From positions 716,001-780,000 of the forward strand of contig WPIO01000083.1 of the NCBI GenBank assembly GCA_009760855.2: a stretch of DNA of 64,000 nt. Reading direction: 5' to 3'. The translations under genes were made by a program, and so were the position numbers. This document shows, piece by piece, positions 57,767-64,000 of this stretch; position 1 is the stretch's first letter, and each line of letters starts with the position of its first letter. The notes beneath the pieces were generated by a model that saw only the letters and a list, made by a program, of their open reading frames with translations, was not told where the DNA came from and did no database searches. Source of the DNA: Cristatella mucedo (taxonomy: Eukaryota > Bryozoa > Phylactolaemata > Cristatellidae).

Positions 57767-60310
57767 ATACAGTAGCGCCAGACCCAAATCGGTCTCTGGG
57801 CACTCAGACTAGTTCCGGCGGCTTCGAGTACGAACTGGTGCAGCTGCCCTGGAGCAAATGCTGGCACTTCAGCACTTTGTTCTGTATGGAGCTGGTTGTC
57901 ACTGATCCTGGAAAGCCTCTAGTGGCCTCCAGAGAAAACTAGCGCCAGCGCTCGCTAACGCATGTCAGAGAGTTACTAAGCCAGCCATTCGAGAAAAATC
58001 AACCCAGCCAACTTGCACTAGTCCTGCTAGTATTCACAGCCTCGGAGCGCCTCGGCATTGGCTTTTTTGGTGTGAAACTTGGTCTTTCTTTGGAAATTTT
58101 CTCTCATACTTAGTGCCAAAAGCAGTGGCTATAGCAATTGCTTTTGTCCGTTTGGTTGAGCCGAGCTAAAAAAAAAAAACTAGCTTGGCAGTCGCGTGTA
58201 AACATGGACCTCGTATTATCTGCGCAGCGGGTCATTCTTCGGTCTAGCAGAAGCCTCTCCAACGAGCAATTTAATTAAAACTACTCCTTAACCCTTGAAG
58301 ATCTTGATTGATCATGTTAAGACTCCTTCATTTTCTTGCCTGCCGGCATATCTACTTGAAACAACATCCAATCAGGCTTGCCATCATCCGACCCGCTCTT
58401 CTGAAACACGATTCATTTAGCTGTGCCCCTAGCATAAAGATAATACATGCGTGATATTTCAAGCTAATAGAACCGAGGAGAGATGATCTTATTCCTAATG
58501 TGTGGAGAACCGTGACAATTAGCCCCAAAGTCGGGAAATTAGGCGCTCTTCTTCTTCATCATCGTTCACTTTTAGAAATACGGTCGACGTCAAGAACCCA
58601 ATGTCAAAAAAACAGGAGGCTCGTTTATTCTGCCGCATTCATGACCTCTTGGGGGGGGGGTTTAAATGACTCGTCCGTGTGAGCGTTGCCTGCTCGGGTT
58701 GACTGCGTTGGCTAAAGAGACGATAGCCAATAGAGAGTGCGGGAATTGTTTGCTCGAAAAGGGGGGCTATAGATAAGATACGCCAGTGGTACTAGTCAAT
58801 CCTTTCAGTCGAGTCTTCTGTGGATAACTGAGAAGTGACTTCCAGCGCCTCGCGCGCATGGCTGTTCAGCCTTTCGGCTCCTGTTGAAGTTCGAATCGTG
58901 AGTCGGCGAGCGCTCGCTCTGCGAAATGAGTGGGCAGCAGCTTCCCAGTTAGGAGCGGACTACGTACCGTCCGAGTACTAGCCAGCCTCCGTTGCCACGT
59001 CGGTTCGATAGCTGGCGTCTCTCGCTATACCCGACGTGCGTTTAACCTGTCTAGCATGGGCAATACGCCCAAAGGTAGTAGCGAGCTAATAGAATCTTAG
59101 CGAGCTAATTGTCGTTCGAAAGCGAAAGTGTGGTCAACTCGCCTAACTTACCGTGGCTTACAGTAGCAGCATACTCTAGAAGCCACTTCACTGTTGCAAC
59201 AGCAGCAACAGAAAGCATTGATAAGATCGACAGACGCATTAGATGACGGTTCGTTAGAGCTTCAGCAAAAGTGGACAGTGTGTTGTCCACGGCAAGCGCC
59301 TTGCATGGCAGTTGCCATGACCAGGCTGTGGGATGGCACTGACTGACTGCGTACTAGTATCCACGCGGGCTACCAGCACCCGTAAAGGCACCCCATTCAG
59401 CCCGAGATTCTGCTGTTCCAAGCAGTTCGAGGGTACCTGCTGAGATATTTACTGACCGAGAGCCGGCGGCGGAAGCCAACTGCTGGTTCAATCGCGGTCC
59501 GTGTGGCGTGGTGAGGAGCTCGGCAACCTGAACCATTTCGGAGCAGCGAAGGGCGGGCTGAAATCTTTTGGGCGTGACAGCAGCCCACCGCCGGTTCAGT
59601 GCCGACTTCTGCCGCTTGCGGCCTCCCGATAATGGAGTAGCTATTCAAGCATACCTCTCCTCTCTCCAACAAACGCGCAGATTTCTTTCGCCAATAATTG
59701 GAGTCAGAGGGTAACTTTCAGTAGCTCATAAAATAAGCGCTTTCCGCGCGCGGCGTAAACTTTCCCAAATACCCGCTCAGCTTGAGCGATTCCTTTTGCC
59801 GATCGTGCTCTCGTTTTGTACAACCGACACTATCGTAGTTCGTCAGTAGCGTCTGAATCGTCTGCAGGCGCAGCATACAATCTGTGTGCTCTGGATCTAT
59901 TGAAATGTCTCTTTCAAGCTGAGATTCCTCTAGAGACAGCTTTCAATTGGACGGCTTTCTTCAAAAGTACACAAACCGGGAAACTGCTGAGCCCTCGAAT
60001 TTAAGAACTAACTGCGTACCATTGTTACAACCCCCGTTATGTTAATAGCATGAGTCACTATGTCCCCAGTTTTACGTAGCTCTAGAAGAGGCAGGAAGCA
60101 GTCGTGAAAGAGCAGGAGATTTTTGCTAGTCACTTTCAACAAAAGCAATTGACACTGACTGCAGTTTTTTGCTGAGGTCAGCTGTCAGCCATACTTTAAT
60201 GATAGAATTAGCAGCTAATCATATAATTTAATCCCGTGTATCTAGGAATCCCGAGCTGCAGAATGTTGGTTAGTTATCTACTTCTGCCTCCTGCATCCTT
60301 TGGATAATGG
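57767..60310. other. No recognised feature
   Basis: Long unassigned stretch. Contains a G run at about 58651-58660 and a CpG-rich patch around 58850-59050. The longest frames (about 90 codons at 59397-59672, minus) show no domain. Confidence 0.4.
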
Positions 60311-60464
60311 TCTTAGCCAAGGGGTAAGACTCTAGCAATGAACGACCTTGGTCGTGGGTTCGACTCCTGCAGCAGGCACATCATTATTGTCGATGCAAGC
60401 CGGAGTAATAACCGCTACGGCTCTTCTGCCAATATTTAAATGAGTCTGTTAAATCAGCTCAACC
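60311..60464 (+). repeat. SINE-B (type 2 head), diverged
   Basis: tcttagccaaggggtaagac head, gtcgtgggttcgactcctgc B-box region, ctacggctcttctgccaata, end gttaaatcagctcaacc. Confidence 0.88.
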
Positions 60465-61061
60465 AAATTTTTCTTTGTCTTTTCCTAGGTTATTGGTTAG
60501 AGTCATGCCGAATGCAATCCTTTAGTGTCCGCTGCAAGGTGATGGTGCAAGGCACAGGCTAGGTGTGAGGTGCTGGCTACTCCCATTTTGAGGGTAAAAC
60601 TTTCCGGTTCCTCTGCAGTGATTTTGTTTTTGTAACAGCTCTTTGATGGCTGTCCCATAAAAGGCAAATCATCAACGTGTGGTACTTGTAAAAACGCTTA
60701 ACAAATTGACGATGGTGATAGAGCGTAAAGACGGTACAGTTATCTCACTTGACTGGCTGCCTTCTTTCTTTTACTTGGAACATGCTGGACTCCAGCATAG
60801 ATGCCTCGTCTCTGCCTTCAGCTGCTTTTATTAACACAGTGGTGACATCGGAAGCTGTTGCTTGTGAGTTGAACTTTAAAATGGTGACTTATAGTCCACG
60901 CCACTTTGTATCCTACCTCAGTCAGGGAACTGGAGTTCGGAGAGTAAGGGCGAAGCTGTAGCACCTTAATTGTGGAAGTATTGCAGCCGTTGCCGAGCTG
61001 TCATTGTAGACAGCTTAGCAGCTCCGACATTGATTTAGAAATATTCACTATTAAGTTCTAG
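60465..61061. other. No recognised feature
   Basis: No coding or repeat signal recognised. Confidence 0.4.
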
Positions 61062-61962
61062 CCGAGTTCCAGGGGTCAGAAGCTATTTCCCGCCAAACCC
61101 CGCCATACTCCGGCCACGCTGCCGCTCGCCATGCCGCTGAGCTAGGGTAAGACGGCGGCCGTCAGGTTAGACCTATTTATAATATCGCATGTGCCAACAA
61201 AAACAGGGGAACTAAACAACTCTACAGAGGAAGGTCCTATACATGGTAAACTAAAGGGGCGCAAGACGACGAAGCAAGCGAACAAACGTGTTAGTTGGTC
61301 AGTAGGCTTCCGCAATCCCGCCGTTGTACCGACTTCGTTCCAACAGTACGAGCGTACGCCGTAAAGGATCCGGCTAAAAAATGCTAGCTGATTTAACAGC
61401 CTTTTTTGTATAGCGACGGAAGAGCCTTTAAGGCTATCACCACCGCTTTCAGTGGCGATGCAGAATCGCCCACCGCATGATTCGAACCCACGACCTCGGG
61501 GCCCAGGGCGTGAAAAGCAACCGCCTTACCTAGTGAGCCATTACGTCTAGCAGAGTAGCTGCTTGGCAAGTTGGAGTCGACGTCTAACACAGTCGAGAGC
61601 TTCCGCCGAAAGACGCCAACTCACGGGGGGGCCACGAATAGGATACACGGGGAACGCGGAATATGCAAATCGCAACAACGAGCATGGTATCTATCCAGCT
61701 CCGTTCGGGCCTTGGGCACTCGTTGCCTTGCGTGCATGGCAGCAACGCCAGAGCACGCCTGCAACCATCCAGGTGCATAACTCGGCGAGACCGGGAGCCT
61801 CCAACACCACGACTTACTCGGCCAGCTACTTCTACCCAAGAGTCTCGGTGACCTCCCGTCACCGCACATCCGGCCATGCCATAGATCAGACCCCGGCCTA
61901 GCCGGTGACCCTTACCACATTAAGCCGTCCTGTCCCAGCCAACCAAACCTAGCCTGGGCATA
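61062..61962 (+). mobile_element. Second copy of the LINE 5' module, with nested SINE-B
   Basis: Starts ccgagttccaggggtcagaa, the same left boundary as 47968, and follows that copy to cccagccaaccaaacctagc (about 61955), then diverges. Both copies share a frame reading RIQVHNSARPGASN / TIQVHNSARPGASN and TTYSA.YFYPR, which may be remnants of a first ORF. A minus-strand SINE-B (61384-61544) interrupts it. No RT sequence follows. Confidence 0.85.
61384..61544 (-). repeat. SINE-B (type 1 head), nested insertion
   Basis: Minus strand: gtaatggctcactaggtaag head, gtgggttcgaatcatgcggt, gcggtggtgatagccttaaa, end ggctgttaaatcagctag. It splits the 5' module, so it inserted later than the module. Confidence 0.92.
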
Positions 61963-61970
61963 AAGTAAAG

Positions 61971-62128
61971 GCTAGCTGATTTAACCTCCTCATTTATATA
62001 GCGGTAGAAGAGCCTCGATTGCTATCAAAACCACTTGCAGACGGCAATAACTGATTGCTCGCTGCAGGGCTTAAAACCCACGAGCCGGAATGTCAAGAGC
62101 GAGCACCTTACCTCTGGGCTAAGATCCA
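61971..62128 (-). repeat. SINE-B (type 2 head)
   Basis: Minus strand: ggatcttagcccagaggtaa, ggtgctcgctcttgacattc, then the body and the end gaggaggttaaatcagctag. It sits just right of the 5' module. Confidence 0.9.
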
Positions 62129-63735
62129 GGGGTAAGACGCCATTCTAACCTGATCCTGAACCATCCTGGACATATTGCTGCCTGATAGTATTACGAATCC
62201 CTCCAATGTCCTGGCTGGTAGTTTCAGTAAGAATTAGTGTATGAAACGCTTTATCTTGAGCGCTTCGTCGAATACAAAGGAGGCCAAAGTGGCAGCATAG
62301 GCTCAAGGGATTTTCAGATCCGGGCATCTCCAAATCTCACCCGCAAGGCCAGCGTTGCCTGTTTTATTACTGTAATTTTGTGTGAGCACGGGTTATTGGT
62401 TTAGTCATCAATGGCTTCGGGTTCGTTCATGACTGTGCAGTAATGCCTCTACGTAAATCAGCTTAAAGAGTTGGTCTGGAATTCACCAAGATATTGGCTG
62501 CAGGTTCCTTCAATAATGCCATAAGCATCGAGTCGCATCGTGAGCTGTAAGTTTATGTGTCCCCAAGACAGTGCTCTTTGTCAATCTGATTTCCTCAGGT
62601 CACTTTCGAAACAGTCTGGTACATATTCGGAATACTTTTGCTTACAATCCACTTAATTCTAGTTCACAGTATTTTATTTTAACTAAACGTTACACTGACT
62701 AATCGCAGCTAAGCCCGGTGGTCTGATTCGCATACCGGGTCAATGATATCCGTCTTAACAGCCGGCTCTATGACGCACACGGCGTTTCCCGCGGCCGATT
62801 CGCCGACAAATTATAACACCTCTATACGGTCGATCCAAGTATGAACGATGACGAACTCACCAGATAAGTCGCTTGCACACGTTGGCCTTGCTTGAAAGTA
62901 TCCGTGTGCTTGCTCATTGAATCCTTAGTATCGAACTGGTAGCTATGCTGCTGCACTATTCTTCGCGGCTATTGATACCCATATAGCCTTTGTGTGGTAA
63001 ATGCTAAATTGTATTGTAGTGAATGATCGCGCACGAATGGGTCTCCTCCAGGAACTACACAAAGCCATGAATATCAGGTGCGTGCTACAATCGCTTTCCA
63101 GAGCGTTCACAAAGCCAGAAACGCTGCCCCTCCCACTCCCGCTGCTTGTTCATTCGGTGCCTTCCAACGTGTATCTTCTGCTAAGAAGCAGAAAGCTACA
63201 GTAGGCTGACGAGTCCGTGTTTTCATTTCCACTGGAAACTTTACCAAAAGGAGAGTTGAATACTCGCTGCATCTTCGTCCTTACAGCGCTCGAATACTTT
63301 CTATGTTGGTGCCGCACTTGCCGCACTCAACAGCTACGGCGTTCGCTGTGGACGGAGTTCGCTGCCGATAACTTCCGCTTCCGCCCGTCGCTCATGTCAT
63401 CTCTATTAGCTTTTCGATCGAGCAGACCATGGCAATGGCGTCGCCAAGATTTAGGCATGGACCAAACTTCAGTCTTGAGGAGCGTGGCACAAGGTTAACC
63501 TCCTCTTCTTGAAGTAGAGGGGTTTCGCCCTTAATGACACTAGTGACGCGTAGTTAGACTGAAGCACACCCGTTTTGAAACTCGAGACATTATGCGTTTT
63601 AAATATGGGAAACCTTTGCAATCATTAGTATTGGGTCCGCTATACCATAGGAGGCAAACGACGTCGGCGGAAGTCGACGAAGAACAGTGGACCCAATAAT
63701 ACACTTTGAGATTCTTCGGGGCCATGATCAGCCAG
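62129..63735. other. No recognised feature
   Basis: Short frames on both strands and no recognisable domain or repeat. It may be 3' flank of the candidate minus-strand exon to the right. Confidence 0.4.
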
Positions 63736-64000
63736 TCATGAGCTATCGCGTGGCTCCTCCGCCGTCGCCGCAACCTGCTGCCGTTCTGGCACCGTCCTGA
63801 CATATACTTGTGGCTCAGACATGTTAGATGGCAAAACATTCATCTCTTTACTAGAGCTTATATAAAAGCTTTTACAGCTGCAGCCAGCACAGGAATCTCC
63901 ATTGCATATGTAGCACAAAACAGGCACAGAAACAGAAGAAGGAGGAATAATCATCCCGATCAGTTCAGCAATGTCCTGTAGCGGGAGGTCCGCCGATTTG
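63736..64000 (-). CDS. Candidate terminal exon of an unidentified gene, runs off the window
   Basis: The minus-strand frame is open from the window edge to TGA at 63738-63736, about 87 codons. It reads SADLPLQDIAELIGMIIPPS, then a Cys-rich segment LCYICNGDSCAGCSCKSF, and ends QQVAATAEEPRDSS. A possible acceptor (ccgctacag) at about 63979 could make the exon begin DIAELIGMIIPP. The amphipathic start and CxxC-type cysteines look protein-like, but no family was recognised and chance cannot be ruled out. Confidence 0.3.
   Translation of the reverse strand, partial: KSADLPLQDIAELIGMIIPPSSVSVPVLCYICNGDSCAGCSCKSFYISSSKEMNVLPSNMSEPQVYVRTVPERQQVAATAEEPRDSS

Overview
This is nuclear DNA of an animal, probably an invertebrate. 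The evidence is a spliced eIF5B gene with GT-AG introns, a Sprouty-family signalling gene, CR1/L2-like non-LTR retrotransposons, tRNA-headed SINEs and long dinucleotide microsatellites. No prokaryotic operon, CRISPR array or phage-type gene was seen. The phylum cannot be fixed from the window; a spiralian such as a flatworm is a guess.

Layout. Bases 813-5839 (+) hold the last six exons of EIF5B, encoding 305 residues up to the stop; the rest of the gene lies to the left of the window. A 0.53 kb near-perfect inverted repeat sits at 8211-8741, followed by an old, heavily mutated LINE at about 9045-9870. Bases 12.7-32 kb are mostly single-copy and locally CpG-rich. They contain a 24-bp hairpin, two very long CT microsatellites, a CpG-rich block at 28.4-29.4 kb and the intronless Sprouty gene (18754-20247, - strand). 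From 32.8 kb to 62 kb the window is dense with retroelements. At least fifteen fragments belong to CR1/L2-like LINEs, including one near-complete but broken copy (47968-50945) and one insertion with an inverted 5' part (46940-47890). About twenty are copies of two SINE groups. The right edge (63736-64000, - strand) may be the terminal exon of another gene.

How the parts relate. EIF5B (ribosomal subunit joining) and Sprouty (feedback inhibition of receptor tyrosine kinase signalling) are unrelated host genes. The repeats, however, form a system: SINE-A ends in a roughly 55-bp tail that matches the 3' end of the local LINE, as expected if that LINE's reverse transcriptase mobilises it. SINE-B has a different tail, and no LINE in this window carries it. 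SINE-B occurs with two different 5' heads on one body. The most unusual structure is the 236-bp-arm inverted repeat, which would make a long double-stranded hairpin if transcribed.
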